From contig CAWKCV010000003.1 of assembly GCA_963848205.1 (NCBI GenBank), positions 1 to 64,000 of the forward strand: a stretch of DNA of 64,000 nt, read 5' to 3'. Source of the stretch: BOG-908 sp963848205 (GTDB taxonomy: Bacteria; Pseudomonadota; Alphaproteobacteria; Acetobacterales; Acetobacteraceae). Both the position numbers and the translations under genes were made by a program. Shown in pieces: positions 53,758 to 63,002 of the stretch; positions within the stretch are counted from its first letter, which is position 1; each line of letters opens with the position of its first letter. The notes under the pieces are model-generated. The model was given only the letters and a program-made list of their open reading frames with translations. It did not search any database and was not told the origin of the DNA.

Positions 53758-54873
53758 ATGAAAAGTGGACGCATCCTGGTGATCGGCGGCGGCATCGGCG
53801 GCCTGACAGCCGCTATCGCGCTATGCGATGCCGGCTTCTCGGTAGATCTGATCGAGCGCGATCCGGCCTGGTCGGTGTACGGCGTGGGGATCATCCAGCA
53901 GGCCAATGTCATCCGGGCGTTCGCGCATCTTGGGCTGCTCGATACCTATGTGGACGCCGGTTTCGGCTTTGATGCCGTTGAGATCTACCTGCCGAACGGC
54001 AACCGGGCCGCGCGGATTCCCGCGCCGCGGCTGGTGGAGGGCCGGCCAGCCAATTTGGGCATTGGCCGCCCCGCGTTGCACAAGGTGCTGGGCGACGCCG
54101 CCCAGGCGCGCGGCGCCGTCATCCGGTTGGGGATCACCGTCTCTTCCATGCAAGAGACGGAAACCAGTCTTCACGTCACTTTTTCCGATGGCTCGCACGG
54201 CGAGTATGACCTTGCCGTGGGAGCGGACGGGTTGCACTCGGCCACGCGGCCGATGCTGTTCCCAGATGCGCCAAAGCCTGCACGCGCCGGCCAATCAGTG
54301 TGGCGGCACAATTTCGCCAGAACCGAGGACGTTGATGCGCTGCAAGCCTACGAGGGACCGATCGGCGCCGGACTCGTGCCGCTCTCCACCACGACAATGT
54401 ATTTCTTCCTGACAACACCAGAGCCGCCGGACCACCACATGCCGGTGGAGGGCATGGCCGCCGCCATGCGCACGCGCATGGCGGGGCTTGCGCCGCGCCT
54501 GGTCGAGCTTTCCGGCCAGATCGTGGACGATGCTGCCGTGGTTTATCGTCCGCTGGAGACAATCTTCCTGGAAGGCCCGTGGCATCTCGGGCGCGTGGTG
54601 CTCCTCGGCGATGCCGTACACGCCACCACGCCACATCTCGGCCAAGGAGCGGGCATGGCTGTCGAGGATGCCATTGTGCTGGCCGAGGAACTCAGCCGTG
54701 CGTCAACACCCGAACAGGCCTTTGAAGCCTACCGCGCCCGCCGATACGAACGTTGCCGCACCATTGTGGACATGTCCCTTGCCGTCTGCCGGTCCCAGCT
54801 CGGAACCGGCCCGGCCTTTGATTACGGCGCCGCATCCCGCGGCATGTTCCAGACCGTCTCCCAGCCGATTTGA
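53758..54873 (+). CDS. FAD-dependent aromatic hydroxylase
   Basis: 371 residues from ATG 53758 (MKSGRILVIGGGIGGLTAAI). Class A flavoprotein monooxygenase with the GGGIGGL fingerprint, DLAVGADGLHSATRP (DG motif) and VLLGDAVHATTPHLGQGAGM (GD motif). It hydroxylates phenolic rings with NAD(P)H and O2. It heads an operon followed by an extradiol dioxygenase, the order seen for flavonoid A-ring degradation (FdeE then FdeC), so hydroxylation of a polyphenol ring before cleavage is a sensible guess. Confidence 0.88.
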   Translation: MKSGRILVIGGGIGGLTAAIALCDAGFSVDLIERDPAWSVYGVGIIQQANVIRAFAHLGLLDTYVDAGFGFDAVEIYLPNGNRAARIPAPRLVEGRPANLGIGRPALHKVLGDAAQARGAVIRLGITVSSMQETETSLHVTFSDGSHGEYDLAVGADGLHSATRPMLFPDAPKPARAGQSVWRHNFARTEDVDALQAYEGPIGAGLVPLSTTTMYFFLTTPEPPDHHMPVEGMAAAMRTRMAGLAPRLVELSGQIVDDAAVVYRPLETIFLEGPWHLGRVVLLGDAVHATTPHLGQGAGMAVEDAIVLAEELSRASTPEQAFEAYRARRYERCRTIVDMSLAVCRSQLGTGPAFDYGAASRGMFQTVSQPI

Positions 54874-54884
54874 GGAAGAACCAG

Positions 54885-55787
54885 ATGAGCCGAGTGACCG
54901 AGATCCGCTATGTTGGCTATGCCGTTCCCGACCTCCAGGCGGAGCGGGATTTTTACGTGAAAAGCTGGGGGCTGACCGAATTGGCGAGCCCGGACGGCAT
55001 GGCGTATTTCGCCGCCCCCGGCAGCGACGAACTGTATTGTGTACGTCTTCGCGGCGCTGAGACGAAGCACATCGATATCGTGGCGTTCGCAGCGGAATCG
55101 CGCGGCGATGTGGATGCGCTGCATGCGAAGGTTGTCGCCGCAGGCTGCCGGATCGTCTTCGCGCCAAAGGCGCTCGCGGGTTTGGGGGGCGGCTACGGGT
55201 TCCGCTTCTTCTCGCCGGACGGCATGCCATTCGAAATTTCGGCAGAGGTAGAGCGCGGCTCGGCCCGCACGCTGCAACATTGGGAAGCTTTGCCTGTCAA
55301 GATCAGCCATATCGTTTTTCATTCACCCGACCATAAAGCCGCGACCCAGTTTTTCATCGACGTCCTGGGCTTCCGCCTCTCCGACTGGTTGGGCGACTTC
55401 ATGAGCTTCCTGCGATGCAACGAGTGGCATCACCGCATCGCCTTCCTGCCGGGCCCGCCCTGCCTCAATCATGTCGCCTACGACATGCCGTCCGTTGATG
55501 ACATGATGCGCGGCATTGCACGGCTGAAGCACAACGAGGTCGATCTGAAATGGGGCCCCGGCCGGCACACAGCCGGCAACAACACGTTCAGCTACTTTGT
55601 GACGCCAAACGGCTTTGCTGTTGAATACACATCAGAGCTAGAGCGGGTGGATTTCGAGCATCATGCGGCAAAGGTGCATCCGCCTGGACCCACGACAATG
55701 GATCAATGGGGTATCGGAATCGGCGGGCCCACGAACATGCCGAAGCCGGAACCGGATCGTGGCCTGTTCCAAGCGGCCGGCGCCTGA
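54885..55787 (+). CDS. Extradiol ring-cleavage dioxygenase (vicinal oxygen chelate)
   Basis: 300 residues from MSRVTEIRYVGYAVPDLQAE. Two glyoxalase-type modules. The active-site iron ligands are likely in the second: VKISHIVFHSPDHKAATQFF (His), CLNHVAYDMPSVDDM (His) and FAVEYTSELE (Glu). BphC/FdeC-like enzymes open catechol-type rings. Start chosen at 54885 with GAGGAAG upstream. It follows the FAD hydroxylase. Confidence 0.88.
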   Translation: MSRVTEIRYVGYAVPDLQAERDFYVKSWGLTELASPDGMAYFAAPGSDELYCVRLRGAETKHIDIVAFAAESRGDVDALHAKVVAAGCRIVFAPKALAGLGGGYGFRFFSPDGMPFEISAEVERGSARTLQHWEALPVKISHIVFHSPDHKAATQFFIDVLGFRLSDWLGDFMSFLRCNEWHHRIAFLPGPPCLNHVAYDMPSVDDMMRGIARLKHNEVDLKWGPGRHTAGNNTFSYFVTPNGFAVEYTSELERVDFEHHAAKVHPPGPTTMDQWGIGIGGPTNMPKPEPDRGLFQAAGA

Positions 55788-55790
55788 TCC

Positions 55791-56948
55791 TTGGCGCTGT
55801 TCGAATACTTCCCGAATTACGTTTGGAATCTTTCGGTCGCCATCGCGTTGGAGAGCGGTGGCAAGATCGGTGAGATCGTGGACATGTGCGCGCCGTTGCG
55901 CGCGGCTGCCGAACGCGGCGAGGATGCCGGTACGCAGAAGTTCATGGCAGCCTGGGCGGCCATGGCGGATAAATTGGCCGAACTGGCCGGCGAGGACGAG
56001 GCACGTGGCCGCCTGTTCTCAGCCGGCGACAAACTCAAACGGGCCGCGGTTTATTACCAGACGGCGGAACGCATGCAGGGGCACGGCCACCCCGGGCGCG
56101 CGGAAATGTACGCTAAAGCCCTATCGGCCTTCGCGCGTGGCACCAAAATGGCGAAGGATCCGGTGCAGCGCGTCGACGTGCCTTTCGGTGACACGACGCT
56201 CGCGGCCTTGTGGACACCTGCCGATACTGAGAAACCGGCGCCGGCGGTGGTTTACTGCAACGGATTGGACAGCACGAAGGAACTCCTCTGGTTCTCGTGG
56301 TTGCCAACCGCGTTGCGCAAACGCGGCATCGCCAGCTTGTGTATCGACCAGCCAGGCGCAGGCGAAGCGCTCCGCCTGAGCGGCTTGCCGGCGACACATG
56401 AAAGCGAAACCTGGGCCAGCGCCTGCGTGGATTGGCTGATAGCCAGGCCAGACGTGGCCGCCGACAGGATCGGCATGACGGGTATTTCGCTGGGCGGCTA
56501 TTTCGCACCCCGGGCCGTGGCGTTCGAGCCGCGCTTTGCCGCCGGCGCGGTTTGGGGCGCCAACCATGATTGGGCCGAAGTGCAGCAGAAGCGCCGGCGG
56601 CGCGAAGGCGAGAATCCGGTGCCGCACTACTGGGCCCATGTGCAATGGGCCTTTGGCGCGTCAAACCTTGAAGATTTCGAGAAACGTGCAAGCGGCATGA
56701 CGCTAGACGGCATCCTGGATCGTATCCGCGTGCCTTTCCTGATAACGCATGGCGCGGCCGATCGGCAGATTGCCCTCGATTACGCGCAGCGCAGCTATGA
56801 TGGGTTGACGCAGTCGCCGCAACGCGAGTTGAAGATCTTTACGGCGCGTGAAGGCGGCGTTGAACATGTCGGCGCGGACAACATGTCGTTTGGGCGCGAC
56901 TATATCGCGGACTGGTTTTCCGAGACGCTCGGCGGCCATACGGGTTGA
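55791..56948 (+). CDS. Alpha/beta hydrolase, probable C-C bond hydrolase
   Basis: 385 residues from a TTG at 55791, three bases after the dioxygenase. A helical N-terminal cap (about 120 residues) precedes an alpha/beta domain with nucleophile elbow MTGISLGGYFAPRA, DQPGAGEALRLSG and a late His in GGVEHVGAD. It resembles the 2,6-dihydroxypseudooxynicotine hydrolase/FrsA-type group. In an operon after an extradiol dioxygenase it probably hydrolyses the ring-fission product. Confidence 0.82.
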   Translation: MALFEYFPNYVWNLSVAIALESGGKIGEIVDMCAPLRAAAERGEDAGTQKFMAAWAAMADKLAELAGEDEARGRLFSAGDKLKRAAVYYQTAERMQGHGHPGRAEMYAKALSAFARGTKMAKDPVQRVDVPFGDTTLAALWTPADTEKPAPAVVYCNGLDSTKELLWFSWLPTALRKRGIASLCIDQPGAGEALRLSGLPATHESETWASACVDWLIARPDVAADRIGMTGISLGGYFAPRAVAFEPRFAAGAVWGANHDWAEVQQKRRRREGENPVPHYWAHVQWAFGASNLEDFEKRASGMTLDGILDRIRVPFLITHGAADRQIALDYAQRSYDGLTQSPQRELKIFTAREGGVEHVGADNMSFGRDYIADWFSETLGGHTG

Positions 56949-56990
56949 TCCTGGTGCAGGGCGGCGCGAGAAGCAGGCAGGGACAGGCAC

Positions 56991-57770
56991 ATGGCACGGC
57001 GGATCGTCGATCTCTCCATCACGCTCGACAACGAAACAATCGCGGATCCACCGTTCATGCGGCCCACGATAAGCTATCAGGACCATGCCGGCACCATGGC
57101 CGAACTGCAGCACTTCTTCCCGGGCATCACGGCGGAGGAAATGCCAGGCGGGCAGGGTTTCGCCGCGTCCGAGCGCATCACGCTCACCACGCATAACGGC
57201 ACGCATCTGGACGCACCATGGCACTACCACCCCACCATGAACGATGGTGAACGCGCGTCAACGATCGATGAAATCCCTCTCGATTGGTGTTTCCGGCCAG
57301 GCGTGAAGCTGGATTTCCGGGATCGTCCGGACGGTCACCTGCTTTCCGCCGAAGACGTCGCCGACGAGCTTTCGCGCATCGGCCATACGCTCTCTCCGTT
57401 GGAAATCGTCTTGGCCAACACCGGCGCAGGCCGCATGTTCGGCGATCCGGACTTCATCAACAGCGGTTGTGGTTTCGGTGCGGAAGCAACGCTCTATCTC
57501 ACCTCGCGCGGCATCCGCGTTACCGGCACGGACGCCTGGTCGTGGGACGCACCGTTCCGCAACACAGCCGAGCGGGTCCGCAAGAACGGCGATACATCGC
57601 TGATCTGGGAAGGTCATAAGAGTGGCCGCCACATCGGCTTCTGTCACCTGGAAAAGCTTGCCAACCTTGATCAATTGCCGCCCTCCGGCTTCATGGTGAG
57701 CTGCTTTCCCTGCAAGATTCGGGGCGCCTCTGCAGGTTGGACTCGCGCCGTGGCGATTTTCGACGACTAA
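56991..57770 (+). CDS. Cyclase-family metal-dependent hydrolase (PF04199)
   Basis: 259 residues with the motif THNGTHLDAPWHYHPT, the metal-binding HxGTHxDxPxH signature of kynurenine formamidase-like hydrolases. DLSITLDNETIADPPF opens the protein, and MVSCFPCKIRGASAGWTR closes it. In aromatic operons it may open a lactone or hydrolyse an amide. It is 42 bases after the preceding gene. Confidence 0.85.
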   Translation: MARRIVDLSITLDNETIADPPFMRPTISYQDHAGTMAELQHFFPGITAEEMPGGQGFAASERITLTTHNGTHLDAPWHYHPTMNDGERASTIDEIPLDWCFRPGVKLDFRDRPDGHLLSAEDVADELSRIGHTLSPLEIVLANTGAGRMFGDPDFINSGCGFGAEATLYLTSRGIRVTGTDAWSWDAPFRNTAERVRKNGDTSLIWEGHKSGRHIGFCHLEKLANLDQLPPSGFMVSCFPCKIRGASAGWTRAVAIFDD

Positions 57771-57878
57771 AGTAAGAGCAAACCTTCTTCTAAGACGGCC
57801 AGAAAACTTTGCCCTGTGCGGCCCGGCCAATCACGCACGCTATCAAAATCCAACGCCGCATAAAGAAAAAGTCGTTTG

Positions 57879-57900
57879 CTTCTTTTCTTCAGAAAAGAAG
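57879..57900. terminator. Symmetric AT-rich hairpin before the FAH gene
   Basis: CTTCTTTTC and GAAAAGAAG pair perfectly around TTCA. No clean U-run follows, so it may attenuate rather than end transcription between the cyclase and FAH genes. The 17-base AAAAGAAGGCCTTCCTT that overlaps it recurs with one change at 49565-49581. Confidence 0.4.
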
Positions 57901-57929
57901 GCCTTCCTTGCTCCCTCAGGAACCACGCC

Positions 57930-58907
57930 ATGAAACTCGTCTCGCTGAACACCGCCGGCAAGGACGGCCAAGTGGCGGTCGTCTCCCGCGACCTGAGTCG
58001 CATCGTCGTGGCCGACGGGATCGTCAGCACGATGCAGGAACTGCTTGATGCCTGGGATGTCGCGGCGCCAAAAGCGCAATCACTCGCGGAGGGCCTTGAA
58101 AACGGACAAGCGGCGGCCTCGCGAGAGTTCGATCCGGCTCATGCGATATCGCCTCTGCCAAGAGCCTGGCAATGGCTCGACGCATCAGCCTTTGCAAGCC
58201 ATGGCGCGCTGATGCAGAAGGTGTTCAAGCTGGAGCCGCTGCCACAGGACCGGCCATTGATGTATCAGGGCATGTCCCACCGCTTTCTCGCGCCACGCCA
58301 GGACGTGCCCTTCCCGAGCGAAGCCGACGGCATCGACTTCGAAGGCGAGTTCGGCGTCATCGTCGATGAGACCAGGATGGGTGCCACCGTGGAAGAGGCC
58401 GCGTCGCGCATCCGGCTCATCGTGCTGATCAACGACTGGTCATTGCGCCAAATCGCGCCTATCGAAATGAAAACCGGCTTCGGCTGGGTGCAGGCCAAGC
58501 CCGCGTGCAGCATGGCGCCTGTGGCAGTCACGCCGGACGAGCTCGGACCGCATTGGCGGGACGGGCGCGTCGCCCTGCCTTTGCTTGTTCACCTGAATGG
58601 CGCCCAATTTGGCTGTCCGGATGGCACGGCCATGCAATTCTCGTTTGGTGAGCTGGTAGCCCACGCCGCGCGAACGCGCGATCTTTGTGCCGGCACCATC
58701 ATCGGCTCAGGCACGGTATCCAACATCAATCCGGAAGCGGTCGGGTCATGCTGCATCGCTGAGCGGCGGGCGCTGGAACTCCTGCACAACGGCAAACCGC
58801 AAACCCCATATCTGAAAAATGGTGACCGCGTCCGGTTGGAATGCCTCCTGCCGGACGGGTCATCGGTTTTCGGCGCCACGGATCAGATCGTGGTTGCGCG
58901 CCCTTGA
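57930..58907 (+). CDS. Fumarylacetoacetate-hydrolase-family protein
   Basis: 325 residues from ATG 57930 (MKLVSLNTAGKDGQVAVVSR). FAH fold with YQGMSHRFLAPRQDVPFP, IDFEGEFGVIVDE (metal Glu), VLINDWSLRQIAPIEMKTGF and GSGTVSNINPEAVGSCCIAE. The C-terminus resembles the FahA-like/2-keto-4-pentenoate type that cleaves acylpyruvates. It ends the aromatic operon. It converges with the Rieske gene, eight bases apart. Confidence 0.85.
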   Translation: MKLVSLNTAGKDGQVAVVSRDLSRIVVADGIVSTMQELLDAWDVAAPKAQSLAEGLENGQAAASREFDPAHAISPLPRAWQWLDASAFASHGALMQKVFKLEPLPQDRPLMYQGMSHRFLAPRQDVPFPSEADGIDFEGEFGVIVDETRMGATVEEAASRIRLIVLINDWSLRQIAPIEMKTGFGWVQAKPACSMAPVAVTPDELGPHWRDGRVALPLLVHLNGAQFGCPDGTAMQFSFGELVAHAARTRDLCAGTIIGSGTVSNINPEAVGSCCIAERRALELLHNGKPQTPYLKNGDRVRLECLLPDGSSVFGATDQIVVARP

Positions 58908-58914
58908 TCGCGAT

Positions 58915-59940
58915 CTAAACCGGCGCCGTACGCTGCTCGCGCAGTGCCTTTTCCGCCCGGCGCATCTGAACCAGCCGCCGCCGCGCGCGTATACCGGCGG
59001 CGTCGATGTTGAGGATCACCGGATCCAGATCCCAGAAATCCGTGTCACCCATCGCAGCCTGTATGGCCTCAAGCATCGGGCGGTCCTCCTCGTCGAAAAC
59101 TTTCGAAGCCATGGCACGGCTTTCCTCGCCTGGTTCGCGGGTGAAGAAATAGTGCGAGCTCTTCTGTGTTTCCGGGGTGATGATGTGGGGGTTGACCATG
59201 CCCGGAAACGGCGTCGTGTCGCGTGGCGTGCCAGCCAGGGTGAACCCGATATGGAGCAGCATGGACGCAGGCGGGTGCCAGCGCATGTCGAGCCATTCGT
59301 CCAGCCTTGTCCCTTCGGCCAGACCGGGCAGAAAAGGCGGCGGTTTAGTGCCTGTCATGGACCAGTTTGACCAGATGGCGTCTCCCTCTTCGCGAACAGC
59401 GTGGGCGCCGGCGAAGATCTTGCCTTCCGTGCGGAAAGTCTCAACATGCAGGAATTCCGCGTGGCTGAGATCCATCAGGTTGTCGGTTATCAACTCGTAA
59501 TTGGCGTTGAACAGCGTTTTGCCGCGCACCATCGGTTTTGGGTCATCCAGGATCGCGAAGTCCGGGATCGATGCGGGATCCGCCAAGTCCGGATCGCCCG
59601 GCCAGAACCAGATCGCACCATGACGCGCGACGGCAGGGCAGGTGGCAACCCGGGCACTCCGCGGCACGATGTCCGAAAAAGGATTATGCGTGCACTGGCC
59701 GTCCATGTTGAAGGTCAACCCGTGATACGGACAGGCGACGCTATCTCCACTGCGCGTGCCGCGGCTCAACGGGGCAAAGCGATGCGGGCAACGATCGGCT
59801 AGCATGGCGTAGCCGCTTGCATCCTCCCGCCGGTAGATGATCCATGGCTCATCAAGCAGGGTGCGGGCAAGCCTGGCATCGCCCGCCACTTCCTCTTCCC
59901 AAGCAGCCATGTACCAAAGATTTCGCGCATAGTCTGTCAT
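58915..59940 (-). CDS. Rieske monooxygenase, vanillate O-demethylase-like (VanA)
   Basis: 341 residues from MTDYARNLWYMAAWEEEVAG. Rieske motif ADRCPHRFAPLSRG and ACPYHGLTFN, mononuclear iron site LITDNLMDLSHAEFLHVETF. Very close in layout to VanA and related O-demethylases, which convert methoxyphenols such as vanillate to protocatechuate. No VanB-type reductase is seen nearby. Divergent from a TetR gene with a 14-bp palindrome between. Its product would feed the pca genes downstream. Confidence 0.85.
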   Translation of the reverse strand: MTDYARNLWYMAAWEEEVAGDARLARTLLDEPWIIYRREDASGYAMLADRCPHRFAPLSRGTRSGDSVACPYHGLTFNMDGQCTHNPFSDIVPRSARVATCPAVARHGAIWFWPGDPDLADPASIPDFAILDDPKPMVRGKTLFNANYELITDNLMDLSHAEFLHVETFRTEGKIFAGAHAVREEGDAIWSNWSMTGTKPPPFLPGLAEGTRLDEWLDMRWHPPASMLLHIGFTLAGTPRDTTPFPGMVNPHIITPETQKSSHYFFTREPGEESRAMASKVFDEEDRPMLEAIQAAMGDTDFWDLDPVILNIDAAGIRARRRLVQMRRAEKALREQRTAPV

Positions 59941-59963
59941 CGCCACGCCCTTTGAACACAACT

Positions 59964-59977
59964 AAACCCACGGGTTT
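59964..59977. promoter_or_regulatory. TetR operator between the Rieske and TetR genes
   Basis: AAACCCACGGGTTT is a perfect 6-2-6 palindrome seven bases before the TetR start and 24 bases before the Rieske start. It is distinct from the AGAAC-N4-GTTCT motif. Confidence 0.6.
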
Positions 59978-59984
59978 CTTTACC

Positions 59985-60650
59985 ATGACGATCAGCCCAT
60001 TGAAAGTCCGGCGCAGTCGTGATCCGGAGCAGGTGAAGGCGCGTATTCTGGACGCTGCCCAGGCTGAATTCATGGCGGCCGGCTATGCCGGGGCCAACAC
60101 CAACCGCATGCTGGAAATGTTCGGCGGTTCCAAACCGACGATGTTTCGCCATTTCCCCACCAAACGCGCGCTGTTTGGTGCTGTCGTTGCGCGTATCGCC
60201 GCGCGATGGTCCAGCCAAACCGATTGGCAGCACATCGACAGCACCGACCCCGCGGTGTGGCTGCACATTTTTGGCGCGCGCATACTCAGTTGGATACTGA
60301 CGGACGAAAGCATTTTTGTTGGCCGGATGGCCATCTCTGAAGGATGGGCGTTCCCGGAAGTCGCCTCGATGTACCGGACATTAGCCGTCGATCCAATCGA
60401 GGCGCTATTGGCCGACCGGTTCGCCGGCTGGCAGGCTACATCCGTTCTAATGAGCACCGATCCCCGGCGCGATGCCGTGTGTTTCCTGGATCTGGCAATC
60501 TCCGGTGCGGTCAGCCGCAAATTGTATCGGGTGCAGGAAGCCTGGCGCCCGGAAGATATCGACCGTCACATTGCTTATGCCACCAACCTCTTCCTGCAGG
60601 GGCGGTTGCCTCGGGCGGCGCGCGATCCGAAAACGGTGCCGCCCGGCTAA
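59985..60650 (+). CDS. TetR-family regulator
   Basis: 221 residues from ATG 59985 (MTISPLKVRRSRDPEQVKAR). HTH: EFMAAGYAGANTNRMLEMFG then GSKPTMFRHFPTKRALFGAV. Ligand domain of the AefR-like type (around TDESIFVGRMAISEGWAFPE). It probably controls the divergent O-demethylase gene, responding to a methoxyphenol or its CoA ester. Converges with pcaL, seven bases apart. Confidence 0.85.
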   Translation: MTISPLKVRRSRDPEQVKARILDAAQAEFMAAGYAGANTNRMLEMFGGSKPTMFRHFPTKRALFGAVVARIAARWSSQTDWQHIDSTDPAVWLHIFGARILSWILTDESIFVGRMAISEGWAFPEVASMYRTLAVDPIEALLADRFAGWQATSVLMSTDPRRDAVCFLDLAISGAVSRKLYRVQEAWRPEDIDRHIAYATNLFLQGRLPRAARDPKTVPPG

Positions 60651-60657
60651 GTTTGGT

Positions 60658-61854
60658 TCAGGAAACCGGCTGGATTTCTGCCAGATCGGCGATGATCTTG
60701 GCCGCTTCCGCAAATGCCGTGTTTGCGGCCGGCACGCCGGCATAGATCGCCGTCTGCATCAGCACTTCCTTCAGCGCGTCCTGGGTAAAGCCCATTCCTG
60801 CAAGGCCGCTGCGCACGTGGAGATTGAATTCCTCCCATCTGCCGAGTGAAGCGGTGATTGCCACCACCAGCAGCCGCCTTGTGCGGTCGTCCAAGCCCGG
60901 CCGTCCCCAAACCTCATGCCAGGCGATGCGGGTGATCATGGCCTGGAAATCCGCCGTAAACGGTGTTCGTCCGGCAAGGGAGCGATCCACCCATGCATCG
61001 CCCAGGATGCGGCGGCGGTTGACGAGCCCGGCTTCGTACAACACGTCAGCGGCGGATTGCCGTCTCGGATCGCGCATGTGGAAACTTATCAAGGCCGCCG
61101 CCAGCACTGCCGGCGCCTCGATCGGCGCCAGGTGCGCGGTATCAAGGGCGGTATGCGTGGCCCCGGGAATGGCGTCCAGCAGCGCCCGGCCATGCGGCTC
61201 AAGGGGAGTGGACACGTCCAGGCTTCCGGTGACGACGAGGGTAGGGACGTGCAGGCGGCCGAGACGGGGCAGCAGGTCCATGTCGCGGATGGCGGCGGCC
61301 GACCCAGCATAGCCTTGCGCTGAGGTCGCCAGAAGTCCTTCCAGGACCGTGTCCACCGTGGCTGGATGAGCCTTGCGAAAGGATGGCGAGAAAAACCGTG
61401 CTATCGCGCCCTCGGCGACAGTTGCCGTACCGCCGGCGCGCACCTGAGCCACGCGTTCGGTCCAGAGTGCTTCGTCCATCACAGCGGAGGTGCACACCAG
61501 AAACAGGCCCTCGACACTGGCGGAATGGTCCAGCGCCAATTGCATCGCGATCATGCCGCCCAAGGAGACGCCAGCGATCCACGCGCGGTCAATTCCCGCT
61601 GCTCGCATCACGCAGGAAACGTCCTCGGCCAGCAGGGTCAGACTGTAATCGCCCGCGGGCGCGTCTGAAGCGCCATGGCCGCGCGTGTCCATCCGCAGCA
61701 GCCGAAACGCAGGCAGCAGAAACGGAGCACACGCATCCCAGACGCTGAGATCCGTGCCGAGCGAATTGAGCAGGACCAGCACCGGTTTCGATCGGTCGCC
61801 ATCGAGTTTCCAGTAGATCCGGGCATTGTTGTTGGTGGCGAATGGCAAGATCAA
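60658..61854 (-). CDS. pcaL: Fused 3-oxoadipate enol-lactonase/4-carboxymuconolactone decarboxylase
   Basis: 398 residues. The first 260 form an alpha/beta hydrolase (PcaD): LDGDRSKPVLVLLNSLGTDL, RMDTRGHGASDAP, AGVSLGGMIAMQLALD and HTALDTAHLAPIEAP. The last 120 form PcaC: EAGLVNRRRILGDAWVDRSL and WHEVWGRPGLDDRTRRLLVV, then HVRSGLAGMGFTQDALKEVL. It converts carboxymuconolactone to 3-oxoadipate. The fusion is known from actinobacteria and some proteobacteria. Its start overlaps the pcaB stop. Confidence 0.93.
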   Translation of the reverse strand: MILPFATNNNARIYWKLDGDRSKPVLVLLNSLGTDLSVWDACAPFLLPAFRLLRMDTRGHGASDAPAGDYSLTLLAEDVSCVMRAAGIDRAWIAGVSLGGMIAMQLALDHSASVEGLFLVCTSAVMDEALWTERVAQVRAGGTATVAEGAIARFFSPSFRKAHPATVDTVLEGLLATSAQGYAGSAAAIRDMDLLPRLGRLHVPTLVVTGSLDVSTPLEPHGRALLDAIPGATHTALDTAHLAPIEAPAVLAAALISFHMRDPRRQSAADVLYEAGLVNRRRILGDAWVDRSLAGRTPFTADFQAMITRIAWHEVWGRPGLDDRTRRLLVVAITASLGRWEEFNLHVRSGLAGMGFTQDALKEVLMQTAIYAGVPAANTAFAEAAKIIADLAEIQPVS

Positions 61855-63002
61855 TCCTCCGTCGGCCGGCCAAGGTCCAGCAAGGCCAGCGCAATGGCAG
61901 CACTTTCACCGGCATCGCCCTCCGTGGGCGGCATGCCGAAATTGCGAGCGGACGCTGACCCGTCAATTTCCAGGCCCTCGGCAACATTGGCCAACGCGGC
62001 GGCACTGCCGGCTGCTAGAAGGAACAGCTCCGCGATCGCGGGCGCCTCCGCCTGCCAGCCGCCAATGCCGCGCTCCAATTCCGCCGGCAGCCCGAACAGG
62101 ATGCCGGCGACAAGGCCTGGCGCGCGATGAGCGGCAGCAAGCGCCACCTGGCTTCCGGTTGGATTGCGCTTATGCGCCATCGCCGATGACCCGCCTCGTC
62201 CAGGAATTGCCGGCTCCCGCACTTCGCCGGTGGCATTCTGTGCCAGCAGGCTGATATCCCGCGCCATCTTCCCCAACATGCCAATCGCAATCCCCAGGGC
62301 CGCCGCGATACCGGCAACGTTGTCGCGCCGCGCATGCCAGGGCTCCGAAGCCGCAAGACCAAGGCTCGTGGCCAGCCGCGCGGTCACCAACCGCCCCTTG
62401 CCCTGCATCCCAGCACGCGTGCCCGCGGCGCCGCCAAGCTGAACCCGTGCACCGGTGGAGATTTCGGTAGCCAGGCGACGCCGTGCATCCGAAATCCCGC
62501 GTGCCCACTGCGCCAGGCGCAGCCCGATGGTGATTGGCCGGGCATCCTGCAGAAGCGTTCGTCCCATGGTTGGATGCCACGCATAGCAGCGGGCAAGGCT
62601 GTCAAGCGCTGAGGTGATCCGATCCATGTCCGCCGTCAGCATGGCGCTCGCCAACACGGCCTGCTGCATCAATACGGTATCTGCGAGGTCCTGGCTGGTC
62701 GCACCCTTGTGGAGATCCGAGCGATACGGCGCAGGGCAGGCGGCGCGAAGGCTTTCGACCAGCGGAATGGCGAGCGTGCCGGCGTGGCCAACCCGGCCAG
62801 GAAATGCTTCCAGGTCGATCTTGAGCGTTGTCGCCGCGGCCGCGATGGCATCAGCTGCGGCGTGTGTGATCAGCTCCTCATTCGCCTGCGCGCGCGCCAG
62901 TGCGACTTCAAACGCCAACGCAAGCCGAAGGACAGTTTGGTCGGAGAACACGTCCAGCATCGCCGCCGTTGAGCACGACAGGGTCAGCAATTCGTGGCTC
63001 AC
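61851..63002 (-). CDS. pcaB: 3-carboxy-cis,cis-muconate cycloisomerase
   Basis: 383 residues of the fumarase/aspartase superfamily; the signature GGSSAMAHKRNPTGSQVALA is present, and GATSQDLADTVLMQQAVLAS is the second conserved region. It forms 4-carboxymuconolactone. Shorter than the 450-residue forms, as in many alphaproteobacteria. Its start overlaps the pcaG stop by four bases. Confidence 0.93.
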   Translation of the reverse strand: MSHELLTLSCSTAAMLDVFSDQTVLRLALAFEVALARAQANEELITHAAADAIAAAATTLKIDLEAFPGRVGHAGTLAIPLVESLRAACPAPYRSDLHKGATSQDLADTVLMQQAVLASAMLTADMDRITSALDSLARCYAWHPTMGRTLLQDARPITIGLRLAQWARGISDARRRLATEISTGARVQLGGAAGTRAGMQGKGRLVTARLATSLGLAASEPWHARRDNVAGIAAALGIAIGMLGKMARDISLLAQNATGEVREPAIPGRGGSSAMAHKRNPTGSQVALAAAHRAPGLVAGILFGLPAELERGIGGWQAEAPAIAELFLLAAGSAAALANVAEGLEIDGSASARNFGMPPTEGDAGESAAIALALLDLGRPTED

